A DNA stretch of 64,000 nt. Origin: Siphonodentalium dalli (lineage: Eukaryota; Mollusca; Scaphopoda; Gadilida; Siphonodentaliidae). Location of the stretch: NCBI GenBank assembly GCA_032622095.1, contig CP136067.1, forward strand, positions 684,001 to 748,000. Direction: 5' to 3'. Below, one piece after another: positions 1 to 11,770 of this stretch; position 1 is the stretch's first letter; each line of letters begins with the position of its first letter. The notes below the pieces were generated by a model that saw only the letters and a program-made list of their open reading frames with translations, ran no database searches and was not told where the DNA came from. Both the position numbers and the translations under genes were made by a program.

Positions 1-534
1 AAGAAACCTTGCAGAGAAGATGAGGCCTAACTAGAATGAGGTCTCCAGAGGATTAATTTAGTGATGCTAGCTTGCTACGCGGGATAGCATCACTAAATTC
101 ACCTTCTGGGGACCTCATTCTGCAAATGACATAACTTACAGTAACCCATAAAGAGCCCCACATAGAGTGGAGCAGACGACACTCTGTAGTGCATGCTTCC
201 ATCTGTGTGAGGCTCCCTGTGGGATGTGTACATGTGTATCCAGTCTTGATAATATGATGCTGGACATAAGGTAATTCCCTAAATAATAATGAGGTCCCCA
301 GAGGATTAATTTAGTGATGCTAGCCTGCTACGCAGGATTGGGCCACTAAATTCACCTTCTGGGGACTGGTCATTGTCCCATTTGCAACTTACAGTAATAT
401 GGCACCAGAACCCATAGAGAGCCCCACATTGACTGGAGCAGACAACACTCTGTAGTGCATGCTTCCATCTGTGTGGGGCCCCCTGTGGGATGTGTGCATG
501 TGTATCCAATCTTGAGAATATGATTCCAGGCATC
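1..534. repeat. Upstream flank: two copies of a compound hairpin module
   Basis: Two direct copies of a roughly 265-base module. Each has a hairpin (35-121 and about 289-372) whose arms carry 'gaggtccccagagg' and its complement, followed by a 'ggagcagacgacactctgtagtg' segment. The same two components recur throughout the introns. No exon was recognised here. Confidence 0.7.
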
Positions 535-1767
535 CAGTAATTCCCTAAATAATCAACTCCTTAACCCTTTGAACCCGGCTGGCCGGTATTCCGGCCAGAA
601 CGTAATTGCATATATACGCGACTGGCCGGTTTTCCGGCCATGATGTAATCTCGTTCTACCGTCGGCGTCGCAGTGCTGCACTTTATTTTTCATATTTCGA
701 TAAATACTCAATGGTAAGAAAAATAAAATAGTGTTTCATAAAATTCATATTATAACTGTTTTAGCTGTCAAACAATTATCGAGGTTGTGTTTGGCACAAC
801 GAAGTATCAGCCAATTAAACATCGGATGCAGTCTCCATTTTATCACATTTCTGCAATTACGGCGCCGCCACATTGCTTCTCGCGACCTCTCGCTTCGCGT
901 TAGGTCATATCATCTTATATGGCTCATAAGTTATATAAAAATATATTTATAGGTGAAACTTTAGTGACATATTCTTGTGGTATTTATAACTCCCAATGTG
1001 TGCGAAGATATTCCCGCTAAATTACGTAATTCGCGCTAACGATGGTTGGATGTAAACACATGTCACACGAGTTTTGTTCAAGAATATACAAACTTCTGAG
1101 TTCATTAAATCATAACTGTTTTGGGCAAATGTACATGCTATATAGATTTACACGAGAATAAAGTTCAGAATCTTGTCTTTAAGCTGGCATAAGCCAGTAG
1201 ACCACACAACGCCGCGCGTTTTAGATATTGGTGGGGTATTTAGAGAACACCCAGAGTTTGTTTTGGCTAAAGCCCATATAACGTCATGTATTTACGTTGG
1301 AATTGTGACGTTACGTAACATTTTTTTGACAGTTTGTATAATAAATCCCGTTAAGTTTTCAATTTTTTATAACTTTTTCTGGATTTAAGATATTGAAATA
1401 GATTGTGATGTGCTGAATTCAGAATTTAATAATCTTTCCAACGGTGTAAACAATATGGTAGAAGAAAATGCATACAATACAGCGCCATGCATTTGAACAC
1501 AGTCTACAATAAGTCAAAATACCCCTGGGAGCCCAGGGTCAGGGCATCGATCGTTGCGGGGAGCCAGGGTTCAAAGGGTTAACCACAGCAGAATTATGGG
1601 TAACTTTTCAGGATTTAGTCTGAAATATGATTTGTTGCCATTCATCGGAAAGCTCTCCCTGAGAGCTTTCCGATGAATGGCAATAAGCCATATTTCCGAC
1701 TAAATCCTGAAAAGTTACCCATAATTCTACTGTGGTTAAGGAGTCGATTATTTAGGGCATTACTGTA
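535..1767. mobile_element. Palindromic Tc1/mariner-like MITE, split by a nested element
   Basis: The ends read CAGTAATTCCC and GGGCATTACTG, and the inner arms (about 1583-1760) are a near-perfect inverted repeat around 'gagagctttccgatgaatgg'. Intact relatives in this window start TA-CAGTAATGC and end GCATTACTG-TA, which fits Tc1/mariner-type ends with TA duplication. The left arm is interrupted at 561-1582. The element ends about 60 bases before exon 1. Confidence 0.75.
565..1578. mobile_element. piggyBac-like non-autonomous element with TTAA duplication
   Basis: A 1014-base insert with ends CCCTTTGAACCCGGCT and (reversed) AGCCAGGGTTCAAAGGG, flanked on both sides by TTAA (561-564 and 1579-1582). 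Removing the insert and one TTAA restores 'aatcaactccTTAAccaca', the sequence found uninterrupted in other copies of the host MITE. TTAA target and CCCTTT-type ends are typical of piggyBac. No transposase is encoded; ORFs inside are below 80 codons. Confidence 0.82.
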
Positions 1768-1825
1768 CTCGACGAAAGATTCTTCATTAAGATGCATGAT
1801 GTACGAATTTCTAAATTTTATTCAG

Positions 1826-2689
1826 AAATTACTACTACTACAACAACAGCAACAACGACAACAGAAGCAACAACAACGGAAGCAGCAACAACAACAACGG
1901 AAGCAGCAACAACAACTGAAGCAGCAACAACAACGGAAGCGACAACAGAAACAGCACCTACTACAACCACAGAAACAGCATCTACTACAACCACAGAGAC
2001 AGTTTCTACGACAACTACAGGAACAGTTTCTACGACAACCACAGAGACAGTTTCTACGACAATCGCAGAAACAGCGCCTACGACAACCACAGAAACAGCG
2101 CCTACGACAACCACAGAAACAGCGCCCACGACAACCACAGAAACAGCGCCCACGACAACCACAGAAACAGCGCCTACGATAACCACAGAAACAGCGCCTA
2201 CGACAACCACAGAAACAGCGCCCACGACAACCACAGAAACAGCGCCTACGATAACCACAGAAACAGCACCTACTACAACCACAGAAACAGCATCTACTAC
2301 AACCATAGAGACAGTTTCTACGACAACCACAGAAACAGTTTCTACGACAACCACAGAAACAGTTTCTACGACAACCACAGAAACAGTATCTACTACAACC
2401 AGAGAAACAGCGCCTACGACAACCGCAGAAACAGCATCTACGACAACCACAGAAACAGTTTCTACGACAACCACAGAAACAGATTCTACGACAACCACAG
2501 AAACAGATTCTACGACAACCACAGAAACAGATTCTACGACAACCACAGAAACAGATTCTACGACAACCGTGGTGACAGTTTCTACAACAACTACAGAAAC
2601 AACAACTACAGCTGCGACAACAACTGCGGCGACAACAACTACAGCGGCAACAACTACCAGGCCCTGTCCTGGACCTCCAGTAATACCAG
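1826..2689 (+). CDS. Exon 1: Thr-rich mucin tandem-repeat domain
   Basis: This exon encodes about 288 residues made almost wholly of Thr, Glu, Ala, Ser, Val and Pro, arranged as roughly 28 octapeptides of the type TTTTETAP, TTTTETVS or TTTTETDS, encoded by 24-bp DNA units. Such a region is expected to be densely O-glycosylated and extended. It is bounded by 'ttattcag' and the donor 'gtaagt' and is phase 1 at both ends, so a change in unit number stays in frame. The end leaves the repeat and reads CPGPPVIPG, then joins the NIDO start. The opposite strand is also open over most of this length, but that follows from the repeat composition. The exon may be polymorphic in length. The acceptor choice at 1825 is the least certain part, because no upstream exon is visible. 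Confidence 0.85.
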
Positions 2690-2830
2690 GTAAGTTCTCC
2701 TAGACCTCCATCTATTCTTGGTAAATTTCCATGGACCTCCATCTATTCTCAGTAAGTTTTACTGGACCTCCAGCCATTCCCGGTCAGTTTTCGTCTGGAC
2801 CTCCAGTTATTACCAGTAAGTTTTCGTTAT
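2665..2830 (+). repeat. Tandem copies of exon 1 end plus splice donor
   Basis: Five units of about 31-36 bases of the form 'tggacctccag...attaccagtaagtttt'. The first contains the true exon end and donor at 2690; the other four have donor-like ggtaaa, agtaag, ggtcag and agtaag. Reading through the first donor gives a stop at 2701. Confidence 0.8.
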
Positions 2831-4266
2831 GGTTTTTGGGTGAATGAATTAAGTGCTGCCAGCCGTTATGCGCGAATATAGACTTCGGTATTTATTCATT
2901 TTCATACCCAAGCCCCCCCCCACCCAAGTCGCCATGGTGTTTTCCCTGGTTTTCCCGTGACCACACATGTATGCCCCAAATTTAAAGAATGAGTATAGGT
3001 AAGTAGGTAATTAATTTAGTTTTACAATTAATCACTGGCTGGATGATTCACCCTTTCTTTACTTAATATTCATTGACGAGTAGTTCCCTCAGTATATTTT
3101 CAGAGAGGGGTTTTTAGGGACGGGGGAATCAAACACAATTTTTATTTTGGCCTCAGTGGTAACATATTATTTTGGCCTCATTGGCAACAGTTAATTTTGG
3201 CCTGAGTGGTATCAGTTAATTTTGGCGTCAGTGGTAACAGTTAATTTTGGCCTCAGTGGTAACAGTTAAGTTTGGCCTCAGTGGTAACCCGTATTCAACA
3301 AAATTTGAAGAACAAATTAGCTGTGTTCTGTTTAATGTTAATTTTGTCGTGATGGTCTTTAATCTACACATATGCATCAGGGACTGAAACTGTCATCAGA
3401 TCATGTCTTTTACGAAAAACTGTGGTGAGCGAATTTAATGTGCGTGAAAAATAGTCCTGCGCGAATTTAAATACGAGTAAGGTATATATATATCTCACAT
3501 AATTATGTGTATTATATTTCAAGAAAGGACTATGCGCAAGGGGGCGTATCAACAAAAACTATCGCCTCGAAATTGGGTCATACTTTAATTTACTCTAGCA
3601 TATCGGAAGGTTTAAACGAATACATTTATGCATATAAGTGTCATAAAACAGTACTTTAATAGCTACATATACAATGCAAACTGATTAAATGTCCCTAATA
3701 GAACTAAATGTTGGCGTTCTCGTTAGAGGTATGATTTTTTTGTTGATCAAATGCCGATAACTAAACCATAGGCTAATATATATATATTAAGGCATATATA
3801 ATTATCGAAGTCTACTCGCATCCAAAACGATCTACACGATTAATCAAGCATTCGCTGACATGCGTATAGGCCTAGATATATGCATATAATTTCATGACTA
3901 TTTGCACGACCCTTCGCATTGTCCGTCTTCTTACTATTATGCCGGGATCGTTCCATATGCCTTGAATTATCATATTAATGAAAATGAATGATGATGGGAG
4001 TCATAAATTCATTTTCATCATAATTATCATATTGTTTGCATCGTTCATAGAACACATGATTGTATTTTACATTAATCCATGGCTCAAATGCATTCATTTG
4101 TTGCATATATTCTGTTGAGTATAAATGGTCGGTTTAGTGTGCAGTACCCATATAATAAGAGTGAAAATAGTTAAGTATTTACTTATGTTTAATAACAGTG
4201 AATATTGTTATGTATACATTGTTATACGATACGATTTATTTGTGTTATATGTACATTTCGCTGCAG
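2690..4266 (+). other. Intron 1
   Basis: It begins with four further copies of the exon 1 tail plus donor (2690-2830), then carries a 25-bp array (3144-3288). The rest (3300-4260) is AT-rich sequence in which I see nothing. Confidence 0.75.
3144..3288 (+). repeat. 25-bp minisatellite
   Basis: Six units of 'ttttggcctcagtggtaac' plus 'agttaa', spaced exactly 25 bases. Confidence 0.9.
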
Positions 4267-4376
4267 GTGGGTTTCCATTCGGTAACCAAATTATCATGGG
4301 TGATGACGTCACATCTAACTTCATCTACATACAGGATGGATTTCCATTCGGAACACAGATTCATGAGCGGATATAT
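4267..4376 (+). CDS. Exon 2: start of NIDO domain
   Basis: The exon (phase 1 in, phase 0 out) encodes 36 residues around GFPFGNQIIMGDD and DGFPFGTQIHERIY. The FPFG, GDD and GFPFG...IY pattern is the usual beginning of the NIDO domain of nidogen, MUC4 and related extracellular proteins. The acceptor is 'cgctgcag' and the donor is 'gtgagt'. Read through the donor, translation would stop within five codons. The two halves of the exon resemble each other (GFPFGNQI against GFPFGTQI, about 70 bases apart), so it may contain an old internal duplication. Degraded copies of its 3' end and donor follow in the intron. Confidence 0.88.
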
Positions 4377-4712
4377 GTGAGTGGAGAATAAATGGTCATA
4401 ATTCTAATATAACCCCGGCTAACCATTTGAAAGTATGGAGGGTAAAATAGGTCATAATTATAATATAACCCAAACCATTCGAAACAGAGACTCACTATCG
4501 GGTCTATATAAGTATGGAGGGTAAACGGGTCATAATTCTAATATAAATCTAGCCATTTGGAACAGCTAGAGACTCGTTATCGGGTCTATTTAAGTATAGA
4601 GGGTAAAACGGGTCATAGTTCTAATATATCCATAACCATTTGGAACAGATACTCATTATCGGGTCTACGTAAGTATGGAGGGTAAAACGGGTCATAATTA
4701 TAATTACTAACC
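4344..4712 (+). repeat. Tandem copies of exon 2 end plus donor
   Basis: The exon 2 tail 'ccattcggaacacagatt' followed by '..cggatatatGTGAGTgga' recurs at about 4475, 4553 and 4636 as 'ccattcgaaacagagact' or 'ccatttggaacag' followed by '..cgggtctatataagtatgg', with a shortened copy near 4423. Units are about 80 bases. The last copy still reads 'acgtaagt' at the donor position. Confidence 0.75.
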
Positions 4713-5640
4713 TTATAACCCTATCGAATATATGTAAGTACTGATCATCATTCTGTGTGTGTGTGTGACTTCACCCTCTGTTAATGATAATGTAACGTTG
4801 AAGAGTGTGCTGACAGCCATTATTATACACCCGTTTGAAAAAAACGGTCGTATTATGTAAATGGATTGTCCGTCTGTCGTCCGTCGTCCGTCCGTATTAT
4901 GCCACGCCCCGACGGCGTTCTCTATCGAGGACAAGTGTACTGTTCTCTCTGCAATGTTTATATATGCTTCTCAATTTGTGTGTAAAACAAAAATTTAAAG
5001 AGTCTTCGGAAATGGTTTGAGATTTCTGTTTGTTTATTTATTTGTTTGTTTATTGGCAGTGCCAATTTGGCATGCAAACACATGGTTTCTGGTCCAAACA
5101 GCGAAAATCTCAAAACTTACTAATCTGACCATATTTACAGCAACGATTTTGTTCCAGAAATCCCGCTGATTATTTATAAGGAGCACTTCTAATTAAACAA
5201 CAACTTCATCATACTAGTAGTCACTAATGTTCCAATTCATAGTCACCACACTCTTAATAGAACAAATGTGTGTACATTCTACACAAAATATGTTACATTT
5301 TATCTTAAACAAACTTGTGTTGAAATTTCACATGACAAATATGTGTTTTTCTCAACATTGAATATGAGCGAATATGCGAGAGTATCATAGTTATTAGATG
5401 AGATGTGTTCTATTGGAGACACAAAAATTGTAAATTCTACCACAGAACAAACCATTGGCAGCAGCTTTAAATTTGTTATACACTATGTTTGTGTCAAAAC
5501 TGAAAAGCACATAATTGTGTAGTATAAGTTTGAAAGCTGATGTCAGATTTGTTAATAATGTAGCTTTTACAAGGTTTGTCTCAAATAGAACATATCTCAT
5601 CTACTAAGGCTATAATATACTCACATATTCACTCATATTC

Positions 5641-6610
5641 AATGAATTCCGATGAATGGCAACAAGCCATATTTCCGACTAAATCCTGAAAAGTTACCCA
5701 TAATTCTGCTGTGGTTAAGAAGTCGATTAATTAGGGCATTACTGTATGCAATTAGGGGATATAATAAGTTATGCAATTTGGGGATAAGTTATGCAATTAG
5801 GGGATGTGGGACAGTGGAGATATAACTCCACTGTCGGCGAGAGCTTTCCGATGAATGGCAACAAGCCATATTTCCGACTAAATCCTGAAAAGTTACCCAT
5901 AATTCTGCTGTGGTTAAGAAGTCGATTAATTAGGGCATTACTGTATGCAATTAGGGGATATAATAAGTTATGCAATTAGGGGATAGGTTATGCAATTAGG
6001 GGATGTGGGACAGTGGAGATATAACTCCACTGTCGGCGAGAGCTTTCCGATGAATGGCAACAAGCCATATTTCCGACTAAATCCTGAAAAGTTACCCATA
6101 AATCTGCTGTGGTTAAGAAGTTGATTAATTATGGCATTACTGTATGCAATTATGGGATATAATAAGTTATGCAATTAGGGGATAAGTTATGCAATTAGGG
6201 GATATGGGACAGTGAAGATATAACTCCACTGTCGGCGAGAGCTTTCCGATGAATGGCAACAAGCCATATTTCCGACTAAATCCTGAAAAGTTACCCATAT
6301 AAATTCTGCTGTGGTTAAGAAGTCGATTAATTAGGGCATTACTGTATGCAATTATGGGATATAATAAGTTATGCTATTAGGGGATAGGTTATGCAATTAG
6401 GGGATATGGGACAGTGGAGATATAACTCCACTGTCGGCGAGAGCTTTCCGATGAATGGCAACAAGCCATATTTCCGACTAAATCCTGAAAAGTTACCCAT
6501 AAATCTGCTGTGGTTAAGAAGTTGATTAATTATGGCATTACTGTATGCAATTATGGGATATAATAAGTTATGCAATTAGGGGATAGGTTATGCAATTAGG
6601 GGTGCAATTT
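5641..6610. repeat. Tandem array of about 200-bp units derived from a mariner-like MITE
   Basis: Five units, each with one MITE arm ('gagagctttccgatgaatgg' to 'gcattactgta') joined to 'tgcaattaggggatataataagtt' type sequence and a short 'acagtggag/ctccactgt' palindrome. Confidence 0.85.
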
Positions 6611-6775
6611 GTGGGGTGTCATCATTGTCCAGTGATGTGTCATCTATAATGGAGGGAGACAGAGTAATCTCTTTCTCCCTTATTTCCTCTGTTATTTGGG
6701 TATGATTGATTCCGCTACACCTTTGTCATATTTGATGGCCTATGGGAGGCCAAATTCACATTTATTAATAAGTGT

Positions 6776-7165
6776 GCTTCAGCGCAATTCTATTGCACTT
6801 CAGCGCAATCAATTGCGCTTCAGGCTAATTCAAAATTAATTGCGGTTCAGCGTAATTCAATTGCGCTTTAGCACAATTCAATATTTGCGCTTAAGCGCAA
6901 TTAATTTTCCATATATGGCTAAACCCCCAGTTGATTAATGAATAAATCCAATACAAAATTAATTGCGCTTCAGCGCAATTATTTTCCCATATATGGCTAA
7001 CCCTATGGGAGACCAAATTCACGTTTAATAATGAATTGCGCTTAAGCGCACAATTGATTGCTCTTCAGCACAATTGATTGTGCTTAAGCGCAAATACCAC
7101 ATATTGTGCTTGATCACAAATAGGGCATTTACTTTACGCTTAAGCGTAATGAATTGCGCTTAAGC
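6776..7165. repeat. Cluster of short palindromes (ttgcgcttaagcgcaa)
   Basis: About a dozen variants of 'aattgcgcttcagcgcaatt' and 'cttaagcgcaa', each nearly self-complementary. Confidence 0.75.
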
Positions 7166-7529
7166 ATAATTGTAACTACTATCTAACTTACCCATAAACT
7201 ATTGCATGGCCTGGTGTATCACCTAGTCAACAATGATAATCCCAAATTGCATATTATCAGCATTCCTATATCCAAAGAATTAATGTCTCCTTCCCGTAAC
7301 TCTAGTAATTTTGTATATGATGTTTTAATGTACTTTTGCACAGATTTGGGCAATTACTATGGTCATATACTATAGCATGTGGTGCCACCTCAAATGGTTT
7401 ACATATTGACTTTAATCAGGGAAAAAACAGTACACTATTTTCATATTATCAGCATCCCTATCCCAAAATTGGTGTCTCATTCCTGGAGCTTTGGTGTCTC
7501 ATTCCTTGAGCTCTAGTAGTTTTTAGCTC

Positions 7530-7915
7530 ACCTGAGACAAAGTCTCCGGTGGAGCTATAATCATCAATCCTCATCCGTCCGTCCGTCATACCGTCCATCC
7601 GTTCGTCAACAATCTTCTTCTTCGGAACCATAAGACCGAATGGGTTCATATTTGGTGTGGATGTTCCCTAGGTGACTCACATTCAGATTTGTTCAAATGA
7701 GGTCACTGGGTCAAATAGTTGCGAAAGCAGGGCCATAACTCTATTTATCCACAGTAATTCTTAGAATGACTTCTTTTCAAGAACCATTGGGCCGATTTAG
7801 CTTATATTTGGTATGGAGGGTCCTTGGGTTACTGGGGTTCTGATTTGTTCAAATGGGGTCACTGGGTCAAATAGGGACAGAGCCAGGGACACAACTCTTA
7901 AATTTTTTTAGATTG
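7530..7915. repeat. Dispersed repeat with agctcacctgag and CCGTCCGTC
   Basis: It contains 'tagctcacctgagacaaag', 'cgtccgtccgtcataccg' and 'ttcaaatggggtcactggg'. A diverged copy occurs at about 8450-8790. The family resembles repeats common in bivalve genomes (recollection, untested). Confidence 0.6.
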
Positions 7916-10070
7916 AACTCCTTGTTCAATGTAACCAAAAACAAAACAAATTCCCAAAACATTTATTTGAATTTTTTTTTTCAAATTTATAATTTTTTTA
8001 TTTTAATTGAGATTAATATTTTGCTCAATTAACAAAAAATAACACCATTATGACATCCACCAGGGTGACTCAACCAAATTTGGTTTAAATCAGTCTAAAA
8101 TCAAGAACATGCAAACAGCACTCATAGCTCTATGAGATATGAGGAGAAGGTGCTTGCAATCACAGAATGTTTACTTAACACCATATAGAAGTCACATTGA
8201 TTATAAAGTAATAAATGAAATGGCAGTGTTAACACAATCTGATTTTAATGACAGCTTCTTTGATTAATAGCCTAAAATTATCTGCCTGTTAGAGAGTTTG
8301 TATATAAATGACCTTTGGCTTATGATAACAAACTCCCAAGGCCAAGTGTGAATGATGAATCTGACAGTTAGGCCAGTAAAACTAAATACCTGTTTTCTCA
8401 GGCAATTACATATGGGAAACTGGATGAGAAAGGAGGCATTTTTCTTAGCTTACCTGAGATGAAGAATTGAGACATATTTTGTGTGGATGGTCCCTATGTG
8501 GCTGGGATTCAGTTCTGTTCAAATGGGGGTCACATGGTCAAAAAAGTGGCATAGCTAGGGACCTAACTCTTTCCATCCATAGTAATTCTTAAAACATCTT
8601 CTCAAGAATCATTGGGGCTATTTAGCTTATAATTGTTATGGAATGTCCTTGTGTGACAGGGATACAGATGTGTTAAAGTCCTATTTAGTTTATATGTAGT
8701 AACTAGTATGGAGGGTCCTTGTGTTACTTGGGAATGGGTTACATATTTGTTAAAATGGGTTCGACCAATCAAGAAATGGCGTTTTGTGTATATAGCCTAT
8801 GGAGAGTTGGGATAAAAATTTGTTTGAATGGTGTCCACCATTAAAAAAGGGGGGCATGTCAGGTAGTAACGTTGCCACAGTTAAGAAAGCTTGAGGTATC
8901 AGTTGTAAAATTCCAACATGTGCAAAGGAATTTTATGAACTTGGGAGTGTGTTTGCTTCAGTTAGGAGGGAGCAGACTATGGACTATGTGGGGTGGGGGG
9001 ATCTGGACCATATTTTAAGGTGGACACCCCACTGCTCAATAGAGACCCTCTAGGCTATGTCCCTCTTATTTTCTCCATTATTTTGTATATAAAACTGGTA
9101 AGACTTACTGGTCTACAATTTGCAGGATCGCTCTTTCTTACCTTCTATAAACTAAAATTTTAGGGTTAACCTAGAATAAATTCGGACTAAATTGGTTTAT
9201 ATATCATTTTGAAGAGGAAGATCTCCTCTATAACATATCCAAAATCCGCTAAAATCTGCTTTGAGCATTTTTTGTAATTCAAGATGGCGTCCAATATGGC
9301 TGCCATTTTCCGTTAAGTCAGTGTGTTGCAATTTGATGCAATTATAGTGACAATATCGTATCATATGTATACATAAGTATACATTTTTGTGAAGCTAAGA
9401 CATAACGCCACCTTTTTATGCCAAGATTGGAACTCACGGGCCAAGATGGCAGTCAAAATGGCGACCGGAAGTGGAAAATGTTACGTTTTTTTACTGATAT
9501 CTTTAAGATAAGTTTCTGCTTTTTGACATTGGTTGAGAATTGTGACTTTATTTTGTATTTAGCATGTTAACAGACCATCGGGAATATAAAATATGCCATT
9601 CAAAAAAATTGAGTTTACAAAACGCGGTATAACATTTCACAAAAAATCACAATTTGGGATTCTAGTCATATTTCATAAAAAATTGGCAGGACTGTGTAAT
9701 GTAAGTGATGCATTCTATTTCATATAAATATTCCGACTCAATGCTATCAAAATTGTCACTTTGGCTCACAATGGCTGCCAAAATATGAAAAATGGTAAAT
9801 ATTGCACCAGCGTGCCGTGCAACCGCTTATAAGTTGTGGTTGATGAATAAAATTGACTATTAAGTCTTATATACATTGAATACTAACATTTATCACATAA
9901 TTTGGCCATAAACGCAGTTTCATAATTATCGGTAATAGACACGTTTAATATCAGCGCGTGCGATGACGTCACGGCGTTCTTCAAATAACTTGCGATCGCT
10001 GTAGTTTATGATTGTTGTTTTCGATGAATATTTCGCGTTGCTTCTGGTTTATTTGATCATGTGATAAAAG

Positions 10071-10215
10071 GTATCTCACACTCGTCCTATTTTATACGTA
10101 ATTTATCAACCTCGTCCTCTAAATTCTATTTGAGCCTCGGTAAACCTCGGCTCAAATCGAATTTAGTGAACTCGGTTGATAAATTCCGTATAAAATAGAA
10201 ACTCATGTGAGATCC
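10071..10215. repeat. Foldback (hairpin) element
   Basis: Left arm 'tatctcacactcgtcctat' and right arm 'atagaaactcatgtgagat' are complementary, as are the inner 'tttgagcctcgg/cctcggctcaaa' arms. Confidence 0.8.
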
Positions 10216-10429
10216 TCTATTTATGATGCACCTTGATTAATTTTTACTATTTTAACCACTAAAATCACCAGAATTATGGGATTTTTTTATCACAAACTTG
10301 GCATCAAAATCGGGGAAAAAAATTACTTTTCAGGTTTTGCACCATTTTTAGCTCAACTTACTTTTGTAAGTTTGAGCTATTGCCATGGTTTGGTGTCCGT
10401 CGTCCGTGTGTCCGTGTGTCCGTGTGTCC

Positions 10430-11770
10430 GTCAACAATTACCTTTGGCGCGGGCTACAGGTCGTACCTTTGGTCTGATCTTTATGAAATTTTGCATGAAT
10501 GTTGACATTGACATGTAGATGGGAAACGAGTCATTTTGGGGTCATTCGGCCAAAAAACATGGCCGCTGGTGGCCATCTTGGATTTCAAAATTCAATCCAT
10601 TGGCGCGGGCTACAGGTCGTACTGTTCGTTTGATCATCATGAAAATTGTCATGAATGTTAATATTGACATGTAGATGGGAACGAGTCATTTTGGGGTCGT
10701 TCGGCCAAAAAACATGGCCGTCGGCAGCCATCTTGGATTTTACTCTTTGCATGACTAAATCATTTGGCGCAGGCTACAGGTCGTAGTTTTGATCGGAACT
10801 TCATGAAATTTGTCATGGATGTTAACAATGACATGTAGATGGGAACGAGTGATTTTGGGGTTGTTCGGCCAAAAAACATGGCTGCCAGCAGCCATCTTGG
10901 ATTTTACTCTTTCAATGACTAAATCCTTTGGCGCGGGCTACAGGTCGTACCTTTGGTCTGACCTTTATGAAATTTATCTTGAATGTTGATATTGACATGT
11001 AGATGGGAACGAGTCATTTTGGGGTCATTCGGCCAAAAAACATGGCCGCCAGCAGCCATCTTGGATTTTACTCTTTGCATGACTAAATCCTGTGTCCGTG
11101 TGTCTGTCAACAATTACCTTTGGCGCGGGCTACAGGTCGTACCTTTGGTCTGATCTTTATGAAATTTGTCATGAATGTTGCTATTGACATGTAGATGGGA
11201 ACGAGTCATTTTGGGGTCATCTGGCCAAAAAACATGGCTGCTGGCGGCCATCTTCGATTTCAAAATTCAATCCATTGACGTGGGCTACAGGTCGTGCTGT
11301 TCGTCTGATCATCATGACACTTATCATGGATGTTAATATTGACATGTAGATGGGAACGAGTGATTTTGGGGTCGTTCAGCCAAAAAACATGGCCGCCAGC
11401 AGCCATCTTGGATTTTACTCTTTGCATGACTAAATTCTTTGGCGCGGGCTACAGGTTGTAGCTTTGGTTAGAACTTCATGAAATTTGTCATGGATGTTAA
11501 CAATGACATGTAGATGGGAACGAGTCATTTTGGGGTCGTTCGGCCAAAAAACATGGCCGCTGGCAGCCATCTTGGATTTTACTCTTTGCATGACTAAATC
11601 CTTTGGCGCAGGCTACAGGTCGTAGTTTTGATCAGAACTTCATGAAATTTGTCATGGATGTTAACAATGACATGTAGATGGGAACGAGTGATTTTGGGGT
11701 AATTCGGAAAAAAACATGGCTGCCGGTGGCCATTTTAGAATTTACTCTTTGCATCAATAAATCCTTTGGC
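10430..11770 (+). repeat. Tandem array of about 160-bp units
   Basis: Eight or nine diverged units, each with 'ggcgcgggctacaggtcg', 'gacatgtagatggga', 'cattttggggtc' and 'aaacatggccgc..catcttgg'. Confidence 0.88.

Noticed and set aside
1818-2742. Long antisense ORFs and a Gln-rich ORF over exon 1
   Set aside because: The 24-bp repeat keeps several frames open. The plus frame that matches splice phase and joins NIDO is the Thr-rich one.
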